A DNA stretch of 64,000 nt. Source: Salipiger sp. H15. GTDB taxonomy: Bacteria > Pseudomonadota > Alphaproteobacteria > Rhodobacterales > Rhodobacteraceae. Positions 34,801 to 43,835 of this stretch are shown one piece after another. The notes under the pieces were generated by a model, which saw nothing but the letters and a program-made list of their open reading frames with translations, ran no database searches and was not told where the DNA came from. Within the stretch, counting starts at the first letter, position 1. Each line of letters begins with the position of its first letter. The stretch is from contig NZ_CP123389.1 of assembly GCF_040409955.1 (NCBI RefSeq), forward strand, positions 1 to 64,000, in the 5' to 3' direction. Made by a program: the position numbers and the translations under genes.

Positions 34801-36816
34801 ATGATCTCGCGCCGCATCATGCTTCTGGGAGGCGGGCTGCTCGCCGCGGTCGCCACGCGCTTGTCCGATGCGCGCCCCGCGACCGCCAATCCGATCCCCG
34901 CGGTGCTCCGCCTCGAGGACCTGACCGCGACACCCGCCACCGGTCAGCCAATGTTCATCCCCGGGCAGGGCTGGTTCGAGAGCACCCTCCCGGACGGCGA
35001 GGCGGACGGTGTCGTGCACATTTCCGGCCCGGACGGTCGCCACTGGAAGAGATGCGGTTTCGACGGGGCGCTGCATCCCGGCTGGTTTGCGCGTCCAGAG
35101 GATGGCGAGGACCAGAGCCTCGCGATCCAGCGCGCCTGCGATCATGCCCGGAAGTTCGGACCATTTGCCGTCGAACTTGGCAATGCCGTCCACCGCTGCC
35201 TCTCGATCCTGCGCATCGACCCGACCCGCGTGGCCCTGCGCGGCTCCGGTGCGCGGCTCGATTACTCCGCCATGCCGGAACCCCCGGCCAGCGATCCCGT
35301 CGCGACGCTGGACAACATCGTGCCCTCCGCCGGGTGGCGCCGGGATGCGGGGGCCCTGATGTGCGACGATGGCGGCGGCGAGACGCTGTCGCTCGACCTC
35401 GAACTGCCCGGCGACGGGCGCTACCGCATAAGCGCGACGATCGGCGCGCTGGAGGGCAGCGAGGACTTCCCGTCGCTCCGGATCGCCATGCTCGCGCCGG
35501 GCCGCGAGCCGCTCGCAACACTGGTTGCAGCCTCTCCGGGACCCTTCTATTTCGAAGTCACCGGGCCCCAGCAGGCCGTTCGGCTGACGCTCGAGACCGG
35601 CTCCGCGGTGCGCCTCGAAAGCCTGACAGTCAGCCATCACGGGCTGCGCGAGTGCGTGCTCATCTCCTCCGGCGAGACCAGTCCGCAATACGGGCACAAG
35701 TGGATGGAGGGGATCGAGATCGTTGGCCCCGGCGCCGGCACCGCCCTGCATGGCATGCGCTTTGAATCCTTCGCCATGGCGCGTTCGGCCCGAATCGAGA
35801 TGCAGAACGTCACCGTACGCGGCTTTGACACCGGGCTGGTGCTGTCGCACCGCTGCTATCTTCTGCGCGGCACCGCGATGCGGATCAACTGCGGTGTCGG
35901 CGTGCATTTCCTCGGTGGCCTCGAAGACGCGGGGGAACTCATCTCGTTCCAGGGCGGCGTGATCGACGGCGGCCGGATCGCGATCCTTAACAACGGGGCC
36001 GAGATCTCTTTCTTCGGGACCTCGATCGACTTCGCCGATCAGGTCTTTGTCGGGACGGGCCAGCTGAACCTCGTGGGGTGCCACGTCGAGATGAACCGCC
36101 CCAAGGCCGCGGACAAGCCGCTGGTCGACCTCGGCATCGGCAACGTCGCCGTCGACGGCGGCTCGTTCAGCGTCACCGGCAACGACTTCGAGGCCGGCAA
36201 TCTCTGCGACCACATCTTCGAACTGCGCTCGCCCGCGGCGACAGCGTCGCTCCGCGAGGTCACGCCCTACAACCTGCGCACGCAAAGCGGGGCGCTGGCC
36301 GGCGGACCGGGACGGCTGGACACCGCGCTCATGCGGGGCCGCCGTCCGCGGCACATCGCGCCGATCGTGCAATTCGCGCAAGGGCGCAACCTGCTCGGCC
36401 CGATGCCGCTCGACCTGCGCGCCAGCGACGGTCCGGGCGGCGGCTTCCAGATGTTCCCCACCACCAACCCGAGCTTCAAGGCGTCGCAGAGCTTCCGCTA
36501 TATCTGGCTTGTCGGCCGCGCCAGGCCCGGCAGCGAGGTCGGCGTGCATCTCAGGATGCGCTCCGACGTGCAGGGCGAGCTGAGGCTGGCGCTGCAGGCG
36601 TTGGCCGGAGATGTCCGGACACCGATCGGCAACGGCTGGGCGTTCAAGGTCGGTCCTGACTGGAAGACCTTTCTCGGTGACAGCAACGACACCCACCCGT
36701 CGGCGGCAACCTCTGGGCGGATGCCCGAGGGCAGCCTTCAGATCGGGTTGATGCTCGATCTCACCGGCATCGACGGCACGGTGGAGTTCGCGGACGCGTT
36801 CCTATGTGCGATCTAG
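34801..36816 (+). CDS. Secreted right-handed beta-helix (pectate-lyase-like) protein
   Basis: A 671-residue protein with a signal peptide beginning MISRRIMLLGG; the S-R-R-x-x-L-L pattern resembles a Tat signal. The middle (about residues 130-480) has repeating short beta-strand patterns with buried aliphatics and Asn/Gly turns, such as VHFLGGLEDAGELISFQGGV, consistent with a parallel beta-helix. The C-terminal 150 residues look like a beta-sandwich. Such proteins in EPS loci are often lyases, hydrolases or epimerases of the polymer. No catalytic residues can be assigned with confidence. A GGAGGAG-like ribosome site precedes the start, 12 bases after the GT4 gene. Confidence 0.7.
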   Translation: MISRRIMLLGGGLLAAVATRLSDARPATANPIPAVLRLEDLTATPATGQPMFIPGQGWFESTLPDGEADGVVHISGPDGRHWKRCGFDGALHPGWFARPEDGEDQSLAIQRACDHARKFGPFAVELGNAVHRCLSILRIDPTRVALRGSGARLDYSAMPEPPASDPVATLDNIVPSAGWRRDAGALMCDDGGGETLSLDLELPGDGRYRISATIGALEGSEDFPSLRIAMLAPGREPLATLVAASPGPFYFEVTGPQQAVRLTLETGSAVRLESLTVSHHGLRECVLISSGETSPQYGHKWMEGIEIVGPGAGTALHGMRFESFAMARSARIEMQNVTVRGFDTGLVLSHRCYLLRGTAMRINCGVGVHFLGGLEDAGELISFQGGVIDGGRIAILNNGAEISFFGTSIDFADQVFVGTGQLNLVGCHVEMNRPKAADKPLVDLGIGNVAVDGGSFSVTGNDFEAGNLCDHIFELRSPAATASLREVTPYNLRTQSGALAGGPGRLDTALMRGRRPRHIAPIVQFAQGRNLLGPMPLDLRASDGPGGGFQMFPTTNPSFKASQSFRYIWLVGRARPGSEVGVHLRMRSDVQGELRLALQALAGDVRTPIGNGWAFKVGPDWKTFLGDSNDTHPSAATSGRMPEGSLQIGLMLDLTGIDGTVEFADAFLCAI

Positions 36817-36922
36817 CCTGCCCTGACAGCGCAGGCCTGCGGTCGGGGCCGGAAGCGCCTCGTGCCCGGGGCCACGGAATGGCAGGGGTCTTTCGCAGGG
36901 GCGCGGGATCGGAGACACCCCG

Positions 36923-38746
36923 GTGATCCGTCTCGCGTGGTTCGGCGCGGCGCTGGCGGCGACCGCGGCCCTCGCCGGCGCGCTGCGGTCAGACGAGCTG
37001 CTCTCGATCGGCCACGACGCCATGCGCAAGGCGCTGCTGCTGCGTGCCGGGCTCGACCTGCACAGCGGGATCATGGTCAAGATGCCGGACGGCGTGCGTC
37101 TCGCGACCGACGTCTACCTGCCCCGCAACGCCGGCGGCAAGCTGCCCGCCCTGCTGATACGCCTGCCCTACGGCCGCAGCGGCTTCGGTGGAGCGACCTG
37201 GTGGGTCGAGGCCTACGGGCCGCGCGGCTACGCGCTGGTGATCCAGGACATGCGGGGCCGCCATGGCTCGGAAGGGGTCTTCGCGCCCTATCGCAACGGC
37301 GCCGAGGACGGCGCGGCGACGCTCGACTGGATCGCCGCGCAGGACTGGTCCAACGGCCGTGTCGCAACCGCGGGCTGCTCGGCGCTCGGGGAAATCCAGC
37401 TCATCCAGTCCAAGACCCGCAATCCGCATCTGGCGGCCATGATCGCCGAAGGGGCCGGCGGTGCGATTGGATCGGGCGGCGCCTCGCACGCCTATTTCGG
37501 CGTCTTCGAGGGCGGCATCCCCAATCTTGCAGCCGCCTACGGGTGGTTCTCGGAAGCGGGCGGCAAGACGCCCGAGCACATGGCGCCGGCCGGGGTGGAT
37601 CCGGCCCGGGTCATCGCGGAACTGCCGTCGGGCACGCTGGTCTCGCGTCATCGGCGCGACCCCACGGACTACGAGGACTTCCTCGCCAATTTCGAGAACC
37701 CCGACTATTGGCGCGATCTCGGCTACCTCACCGGGGACGACCGGTTCGCGGCGCCCGCGCTGCACGTCAACACATGGCACGACATCGCCATACGCGGCAC
37801 CTTCGAAAGCGCGGCCCTGATGCGCCGCAACGCCGTCACCGAGACCGCTCGGCTGCATCAGCACGTGCTGATCGGGCCCGGCCTGCACTGCAGCTTCGAT
37901 GCCCCCTTCGTCGATGGCATCGTCGGCGACCTGCCGGTCGCGCTCGACGCGGGACTCGACCTGCAAACGCTCTATGACGCCTGGCTGGACCACTGGTTGC
38001 GGGACGGACCGATGCCGGAGCTGGCGCAATACACCTTCTTCGTGCTCGGCGCGAACCGCTGGGAGACCTCGGAGGAATGGCCTCCGCGTGACGCCCGCCC
38101 GCTCCGGCTCTATCTCGGCGCGGCGGACAGCGGGATCGGGACGCTGAGCCTTGACGCCCCGGACGGCGGGGCGAAGAGCTATCTCTACGATCCCGCCGAC
38201 CCGACCCCCTCGATCGGTGGTCCGATCTGCTGCACCGGCGGCCTCGATCTGCGTGCCGGTCCGCTCGACCAGAGCCCGAACAGGGCGCGCGATGATGTGC
38301 TCACCTTCGTCACCGACCCGCTCGACGACGCCATCACCCTTGCTGGGGACATCACCGCCGAGATCGCCTTTTCCTCCGATGCGCCCGACACCGATCTCAT
38401 CGCGGTTCTCATCGACCTGGCGCCCGACGGAACGCAGGTCGCGATCCAGAGTGGCGCGCTGCGCATGCGCTACAGGAACGGGTTTGACAGGCCCGAACTT
38501 CTGGAGCCCGGAAAGCCGACGCGGGCCAGCCTGAGTTTCGCGCCGATCGCCTACGAGATCGCGCGGGGACACCGCATCGGGCTGCACCTGAGCTCCGCGA
38601 GCTTTCCGCGGCTCGAGCGCAACCTGAACACCGGCGGCCCGAACTATCTGGCGAAGATCCCGCGCAAGGCGCGCAACACCGTGCATTTCGCCGGCGAGGC
38701 CGGGGCGTCTTCGCTGCTGCTTCCGGTGCTGCCCACCCGCCCCTAA
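36923..38746 (+). CDS. CocE/NonD-family hydrolase (X-Pro dipeptidyl-peptidase-like)
   Basis: A 607-residue alpha/beta hydrolase with an N-terminal hydrophobic stretch (residues 1-22) that may be a signal peptide or anchor. Its core is MVKMPDGVRLATDVYLPRNA and VIQDMRGRHGSEG. The nucleophile motif is AGCSALGE, with Ser kept but the common Tyr after it replaced by Ala. Asp lies in NTWHDIA and His in GPGLHCSF. A C-terminal jelly-roll domain follows. Family members cleave esters or amides. In this operon a role in deacylating the polymer or a peptide is possible but unproven. Translation starts at GTG 36923 with GGAG nearby. It ends convergently, overlapping the next gene by 4 bases. Confidence 0.85.
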   Translation: MIRLAWFGAALAATAALAGALRSDELLSIGHDAMRKALLLRAGLDLHSGIMVKMPDGVRLATDVYLPRNAGGKLPALLIRLPYGRSGFGGATWWVEAYGPRGYALVIQDMRGRHGSEGVFAPYRNGAEDGAATLDWIAAQDWSNGRVATAGCSALGEIQLIQSKTRNPHLAAMIAEGAGGAIGSGGASHAYFGVFEGGIPNLAAAYGWFSEAGGKTPEHMAPAGVDPARVIAELPSGTLVSRHRRDPTDYEDFLANFENPDYWRDLGYLTGDDRFAAPALHVNTWHDIAIRGTFESAALMRRNAVTETARLHQHVLIGPGLHCSFDAPFVDGIVGDLPVALDAGLDLQTLYDAWLDHWLRDGPMPELAQYTFFVLGANRWETSEEWPPRDARPLRLYLGAADSGIGTLSLDAPDGGAKSYLYDPADPTPSIGGPICCTGGLDLRAGPLDQSPNRARDDVLTFVTDPLDDAITLAGDITAEIAFSSDAPDTDLIAVLIDLAPDGTQVAIQSGALRMRYRNGFDRPELLEPGKPTRASLSFAPIAYEIARGHRIGLHLSSASFPRLERNLNTGGPNYLAKIPRKARNTVHFAGEAGASSLLLPVLPTRP

Positions 38747-39957
38747 GTCGCGAAGCGCAGCATCTGACGCGTCCGGGCGGCGGTCACCTCGTCGGCGAAT
38801 TCGGCGCGGAAACGCGCCGCCCCGAACTTGCCTGCGTGTTCGGCAATGGCGACCGGATCGAACTTCTGCCGCCGCGCATCGAAGTCGACGACCGCGGCGC
38901 GCAGCGACGCAGCGCTCTGCTCCTCGAAGAATGTGCCGGTCACATCCGGCAAGACCGAGTCCCGCACTCCCCCGCGCCCGTAGGCGATGACCGGGGTGCC
39001 GCAGGCCATCGCCTCGACCGGAACGATCCCGAAGTCCTCCTCGCCGGGGAAGACCAGCGCGCGGGCGCCCCGGTAGAGATCGGCCAGAGAGTCGACCCGC
39101 CCAAGGAGCTCGACGTTCGGCGGCGCGATCTTCGAGAGGCGTTTGTATTCTTCGCCCTGCCCGACCACCTTGAGCGGGAACTTCAGCCCGCGGAATGCCT
39201 CGACCGCGAGATCGGCCCGCTTGTAGGGCACGAGTTCCGAGACGAAGAGATAGTAGTCCCGGTCCGACTGCGGCACGCCCGAGCCCGCATCGCCAAGGTG
39301 GTAGGTTTCCAGGTCGACGGGGGGATTCACCACGCCGGCGTCGCGACCGTAGAACCGCGCGATGCGCCCCGCGACGAAGCGGGAATTGGCGACGAAACGG
39401 TCCACCCGCGCCGCGGAAGAGACATCCCACTGCCGCAGGCGGTGCGCGAGTTGCGAGAAATAGCGCTTCTTGGCCCAGCCCATCGGGCCCGAAAGGCTGT
39501 CGCGGTAGCCGTAGTAATGGTCCCAGATGTAGCGCATCGGGGAATTGCAGTAGCACAGGTGGGTCGCGTCGGGTCGGGGCAAGACACCTTTCGACGGCCC
39601 CGACTCCGACGACAGCACCAGGTCGTAGTCACTCAGATCGAGTTCCTCGAGGGCGCGCGGCATCAAGCTGAGGTATTTCGGGTAATGCTTTCGCGCCCCG
39701 GGCAACCGGCCGACGAAGGTCTCGGTCACCGTCCGCGCCGCCAACTCGGGGCTCAGCTTCGCGCGATCGAGAACGTGGGTGAAGAGATCCGCGTCGGGAT
39801 AGAGTTTCAGAAGCTCCTCGACCACGCGCTCGCCGCCGCGCATCCCGATGAGCCAGTAATGGACTATCGCAACGCGGCGCGGAGGTTGCAGGATGAAGTT
39901 GCGTTGCTCGCCCTGCACAGGAATGGTGCCGGCTGCGACTGGTGCTCCGTCAGGCAT
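38743..39957 (-). CDS. Glycosyltransferase family 4 (WbaZ/mannosyltransferase-like)
   Basis: A 404-residue GT4 enzyme. RRVAIVHYWLIGMRGGERVV at the N-terminus, CYCNSPMRYIWDHYYGYRDS, FVSELVPYKRADLAVEAF and the EEDFGIVPVEAMACGTPVIA E-x7-E motif are those of the WbaZ-like group. The ATG at 39957 overlaps the end of the Wzc-like gene by 8 bases, so it is the last gene of a three-gene operon (export protein, Wzc-like protein, this transferase). Confidence 0.88.
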   Translation of the reverse strand: MPDGAPVAAGTIPVQGEQRNFILQPPRRVAIVHYWLIGMRGGERVVEELLKLYPDADLFTHVLDRAKLSPELAARTVTETFVGRLPGARKHYPKYLSLMPRALEELDLSDYDLVLSSESGPSKGVLPRPDATHLCYCNSPMRYIWDHYYGYRDSLSGPMGWAKKRYFSQLAHRLRQWDVSSAARVDRFVANSRFVAGRIARFYGRDAGVVNPPVDLETYHLGDAGSGVPQSDRDYYLFVSELVPYKRADLAVEAFRGLKFPLKVVGQGEEYKRLSKIAPPNVELLGRVDSLADLYRGARALVFPGEEDFGIVPVEAMACGTPVIAYGRGGVRDSVLPDVTGTFFEEQSAASLRAAVVDFDARRQKFDPVAIAEHAGKFGAARFRAEFADEVTAARTRQMLRFAT

Positions 39958-42226
39958 GAAATTCCACCTCCCTCGAAAAAATGGGGTCGGGTGCGGCCAC
40001 CGTGCCATTGGCAACGGCCCGACTGTCCGCACGCGACAGAATGGTTCCCGAGACCACCGCGCCCGCCGTCCTGAGCGCGGCAACGGCCGCGCTGATTTCC
40101 GCGCGGTTCGACCCGCGTGCCCTCGCGACGAGGACGACGGCGTCGGTCAGTCCGGCGATCACGGTCGTGTCCGCGAGGCCCGAGACCGGCGGGGCGTCGA
40201 TGATGACCACATCATACCGCGCCACAAGTTCATCGAGCAGCGTGCCGAAGCGCCGGGCCGACAGCATGTCGGCGACGCTCCCGCTGCTCGGCGCGACGCG
40301 GACCAGCGCAAGGCCGGGCTCGGCGTCAGCGATGACGATGTCAGACACCTCGGCCTGACCCGCGATGTATTCGACGACGCCCGGCCCGCGCACCGGCACC
40401 TGCAAGAGCTGCGCAAGCGACGGACGGTGAAAGTCGGCATCGAGCAGCACGACCCGCTGGCCGATGTCCACCAGCGTCCGGCCAAGGCCAAGCGCGGTCG
40501 TCGAGCATCCGGCGCCGCGTTCCGGCGCGGTCAGCATGACCACCCGCGGCCAGCCATTTTCCGGATCGTTCATGAGCCCGAAGCGAAGCAGTCTCAGCCC
40601 TTCCGCGTAGGCCGTCACCTTCCTGGAACTCAGCCGCGCGCGCTGCCACGCGGCACCGCCCCCACGCCCGCGCCAGCGGACGGTGGGGAGTGTGCCGAAC
40701 ACCGGAAGGCCGGTAAGCTGGGAAAGCTCCTGGGCGGTCCGGACCGTGCGGTTCATCGCTTCGCGAATAAGCGCGATCGTGACCCCGAGGATCGCCCCGA
40801 GCGTGACCGAGACGGCAAGCACGAGCGGCTTGCGCGGGCGCGACGGGGCGAGCGCCGGTTCGGCCTCGGAGATGATCCGGGCATCGGGCCGCTGGAACTC
40901 GAGTTGCTGCGTCGTTTCCTGGAAGCGCGAGAGGAAGCTGTTGTAGACCTGCCGCATGGCGTTGGCCGAACGTTCGAGCTGGTTCATCCGGATCGAGGAG
41001 CGCAGAAGATCGACTTTCAGCGCCTGCGCCTTGCCGATGTCCTTCTCGATGGCAAGCTGCCGCCCCTCGGCCTGCGCCACCTCCGATTCCAGCTCGCGCA
41101 CCCCGGCCCTGATCGCCGCGGCGCGATCGCGCATCAGGTCGCCGAACACGACGTTGAGCGACAGCAGGTCGGGGTGGCGCGGGCCAAGACGGGTCGCGAG
41201 CTTCGCCCGCTCGCGGGTGATGCTGGCAAGCTCCGAGTCGAGCGCGGTCAGCCGCGCGGTGTTGAGCGAGGCGGCGGCGACCTCGGGCCCGTCCTCGGCC
41301 AGCATCTGCTGGACGTGGGTCAGCCGCGCCTCCGCCGCCGCCCTGTCATTGCGCGCCGCGACCACCGATCGGTTCATCTCGCCCAGCTGCTGCGAGACGC
41401 CCTCCTCGTTGCCGCCGTCCTCGACGACCTGCTGCGCCAGCGCATCGACGACCGCGTCCTCGGCGTCCTGCAACTGCTTCTGGAGCTGCATGAGACGCGT
41501 ATCGAGCCATTCGATCGCGCGCTGAGTTGCCGCCTGCTTGGCGTGCAGCTGGTCCTGGATGTACTGGCGCGCCACTGCGTTCGCGATATCGGAGGCCACC
41601 TTGGGGTCATGCGCCGCCATGGAGATCGAGATCACGTAGGAGATGCCGCTCTGGTAGACGGTCATCCCGCTGCGCACCTTCCAGATCACGATGTTGCGCG
41701 CATCCGCTTCGCTGAGCTTGCCGTCCTCGTCGGACTGGTTCTCGGCTTCCGGCATGGGTTCCGGGGCGCTCACGCCCGACCAGAAGCCCGCAAGCCAGGT
41801 GCGCAGGACAACGCCCGCGCGCCCGAGCAGGCTCTCGTCGTCGGCAAGGTCCGGGTCGAAGTCCGGGTGCGACATGAGATCGAGCTCGTCCACGACCTGG
41901 CCCAAGAGCAGGTTCGATCGCAGCACGGCGATCTCGCCCGCGACGACCGAATTCGTGACGTTGAGATCGGATACAACCTGCTCGACACCGACGACGCGTT
42001 CCTGCCGGGTGTCGAGCAGCACCTCCGCCGACGAGAAATAGCTTGGCCGGATGTCGGAGAGCGCCAGGAACCCCGTGGAGGTGGCCGCCAGGGTGCAGCC
42101 GAGGATCAGCCACTTGCTGCGCCCGAGCGCCCCGAAGACCGCGCCGAGATCGAGCCCCTCGGGCTCGGGCCGGTGCGGGAGCCGGATCGGGTATCCAGGT
42201 GCCGGACGCGGCTTCATCCGGTTCAT
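39950..42226 (-). CDS. Wzc/ExoP-like chain-length and tyrosine-kinase-like protein, altered Walker A
   Basis: A 758-residue inner-membrane protein controlling polymer length and export. It has a Wzz domain (about 20-500) with two transmembrane segments (about 37-55 and 490-510), a long coiled-coil region (230-440) and a C-terminal BY-kinase-like domain. Walker A' (VVLLDADFHRPS) and Walker B (VVIIDAPPVSG) are intact. Walker A reads PERGAGCSTTA near residue 570, with Cys where the ATP-binding Lys is normally found. There is no C-terminal tyrosine cluster. Kinase activity is therefore doubtful. It overlaps the export-protein gene by 4 bases. Confidence 0.88.
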   Translation of the reverse strand: MNRMKPRPAPGYPIRLPHRPEPEGLDLGAVFGALGRSKWLILGCTLAATSTGFLALSDIRPSYFSSAEVLLDTRQERVVGVEQVVSDLNVTNSVVAGEIAVLRSNLLLGQVVDELDLMSHPDFDPDLADDESLLGRAGVVLRTWLAGFWSGVSAPEPMPEAENQSDEDGKLSEADARNIVIWKVRSGMTVYQSGISYVISISMAAHDPKVASDIANAVARQYIQDQLHAKQAATQRAIEWLDTRLMQLQKQLQDAEDAVVDALAQQVVEDGGNEEGVSQQLGEMNRSVVAARNDRAAAEARLTHVQQMLAEDGPEVAAASLNTARLTALDSELASITRERAKLATRLGPRHPDLLSLNVVFGDLMRDRAAAIRAGVRELESEVAQAEGRQLAIEKDIGKAQALKVDLLRSSIRMNQLERSANAMRQVYNSFLSRFQETTQQLEFQRPDARIISEAEPALAPSRPRKPLVLAVSVTLGAILGVTIALIREAMNRTVRTAQELSQLTGLPVFGTLPTVRWRGRGGGAAWQRARLSSRKVTAYAEGLRLLRFGLMNDPENGWPRVVMLTAPERGAGCSTTALGLGRTLVDIGQRVVLLDADFHRPSLAQLLQVPVRGPGVVEYIAGQAEVSDIVIADAEPGLALVRVAPSSGSVADMLSARRFGTLLDELVARYDVVIIDAPPVSGLADTTVIAGLTDAVVLVARARGSNRAEISAAVAALRTAGAVVSGTILSRADSRAVANGTVAAPDPIFSREVEFHA

Positions 42227-43485
42227 TGCGACACCTCGCCCGCCAGCGCCGGATCGCGCAGCTCGATCCGCACGATCAGCGCGTCGCCGGGCAACAGCTG
42301 ATCCGTCTCGCCGAGCTCACGGGTCTCCATGCCGCTGCCGGCCTCGCGCCGCCGGACCTGCGTCACGATGCGCGAGGTCTCCTCGCCTTCACGCGTGCGC
42401 AGCGACCAGTCCTTGACCAGCGCGAGGCGCTCGCCCAGAGAGCGCCGCGTCTCGCGCAGCTTGGCCGCGCGCAGCAGGCTGTCGGACATCTCGGTACGCC
42501 AGCCCTGCATGCGCCGGTAGTCGAGTTGCAGCAATTCGCGGTTCAGCGCGGTCAGATCGCGGCGGCGCGAGGCCTGCCCCGCCTGAAGCTGCAGCAGCAC
42601 CGAACGCTCGTCGGTCATCTGCCGCAGGATCTGTGCGCGCACCGGCTCTGCCATCAGGCCCCTGTTCACCAGTTCCGAAGCGCGTTTCACTTCCTGCTCA
42701 TAAGAGACGATCTGCGCCTCCTGCGCCTCGATCTGCTTTTCTGTGAGATCGATCTGCAGCTTCGCCTCTTCGACCCCCCGCTCGACAAGGTTGCGGTCGG
42801 TCGCGTGGAACGCCCGCTCTTCCGAGATGATGTCCTGTTGCTGCGCGACCATCTGGTCGACAAGAGCGGGTTCGACCGAACCGTTGCCGAGCGAGGCGGG
42901 AACCGCGATCTCGTCTCGGCCCGCGAGCTGCGCGGTGATCCGCGCGGCCGCAACCGCCTCGAGCGCAAGCGAATTCTCCGTTGCCGCGAGTTCACCCTCG
43001 AGCGCGATCCGCTGCAGTGCCCGCTGTGCTTCGCTGTCCATCTGCCGGATCACGCCCCCCGCGAGGCCGATCGCCTGCTCGACTGTGAGTTCGGCGGCGT
43101 AATCGTAGAAGCCCGGCTTCTGGACATCGCCCAGCACTGCGACCTTTCGGTGGTTGACCACCGAAAGATCGAGCTGAGGATGCAGGAAAATCTCCTTCTC
43201 GACGTAGGTCGCGGTCAGCAGATCGCGCGCGCTGCCCAGCGTAAGGCCGGCGAGGTCGAGCGTTCCGACATAGGGAAGCAGAACCTCTCCGGCGCTCCCG
43301 ACCTTGAGAACGGCAGGCTCTGCGATGTCATCGAGGAAGTCGAGTTGCAGCTCATCCCCCGCCGCGATGACGTAATCATCGATGGCCGTGGCCTGTCCCT
43401 GCTTCACCGCGAGCACCCACAGCATGCCGATCAGGATCAGCACGGATGCATGTCGACACTGGAGCGAAAGCGGGAAAAGGCGCAT
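42223..43485 (-). CDS. Wza-like polysaccharide export protein
   Basis: A 420-residue periplasmic or outer-membrane export protein. A signal peptide (to about residue 32) is followed by a PES domain (DYVIAAGDELQLDFLDDIAE) and SLBB-type segments (VAVLGDVQKPGFYDYAAELT). Residues 150-380 form a long coiled coil, as in the alphaproteobacterial ExoF-like group. GGAGG lies 5 bases before the ATG at 43485. It forms the export pair with the Wzc-like protein downstream. Confidence 0.88.
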   Translation of the reverse strand: MRLFPLSLQCRHASVLILIGMLWVLAVKQGQATAIDDYVIAAGDELQLDFLDDIAEPAVLKVGSAGEVLLPYVGTLDLAGLTLGSARDLLTATYVEKEIFLHPQLDLSVVNHRKVAVLGDVQKPGFYDYAAELTVEQAIGLAGGVIRQMDSEAQRALQRIALEGELAATENSLALEAVAAARITAQLAGRDEIAVPASLGNGSVEPALVDQMVAQQQDIISEERAFHATDRNLVERGVEEAKLQIDLTEKQIEAQEAQIVSYEQEVKRASELVNRGLMAEPVRAQILRQMTDERSVLLQLQAGQASRRRDLTALNRELLQLDYRRMQGWRTEMSDSLLRAAKLRETRRSLGERLALVKDWSLRTREGEETSRIVTQVRRREAGSGMETRELGETDQLLPGDALIVRIELRDPALAGEVSQ

Positions 43486-43835
43486 GCGGCCTCCTGCATT
43501 TTGGTGGCCATAATCCCCTTGCGGGCGCCACGCCGAACGTAACTAAATTAAGGAAAAACTAAGCCGGGCTCCGTGACCGGTCTATAGACAGTTCGGTCAG
43601 GTCCCCAGCTTCGGCCACGCGAAGTGGCCTTCGGACGGCGTCACGCCCTCCGAAGATATCTGCTGGATCTGGTCGTCCGAACCGGGCAGATGCGCAATCA
43701 TTTCGGCGCACGAGCGCTGAACGGCAGCCTGCCAAACGTCGAATGGCTGCCCGCGGATCATGGCCATGGCGCTGATTGGTTCCGAGAATTCCTTCGCGCC
43801 CGCATCGAGCCCCGAACGTTCCGACAGCCGCGCCT
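43486..43835. other. Intergenic region with promoter-like AT block and IS5 scrap
   Basis: The 43535-43562 stretch is AT-rich (AACTAAATTAAGG) and is the likely promoter area for the minus-strand export operon. From 43660 to 43809 lies a transposase remnant, listed separately. Nothing else coding was seen. Confidence 0.45.
43660..43809 (+). pseudogene. IS5-family transposase remnant
   Basis: About 50 codons on the plus strand read LLDLVVRTGQMRNHFGARAL and PNVEWLPADHGHGADWFREF. They line up with the middle of the IS5/IS427 transposase near 8070-8587 (DLFVTAGQVSDYIGARVL, PNVKWLLGDRGYDADWFREA). The catalytic Asp region is decayed (ADHG for GDRG) and both ends are missing. It marks an old insertion between two EPS gene blocks. 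Confidence 0.7.

Noticed and set aside
43539..43551. A third copy of the shared upstream motif before the Wza-like gene (GTAACTAAATTAA)
   Set aside because: It matches only 9 of 13 positions and is AT-rich, so chance similarity is likely.
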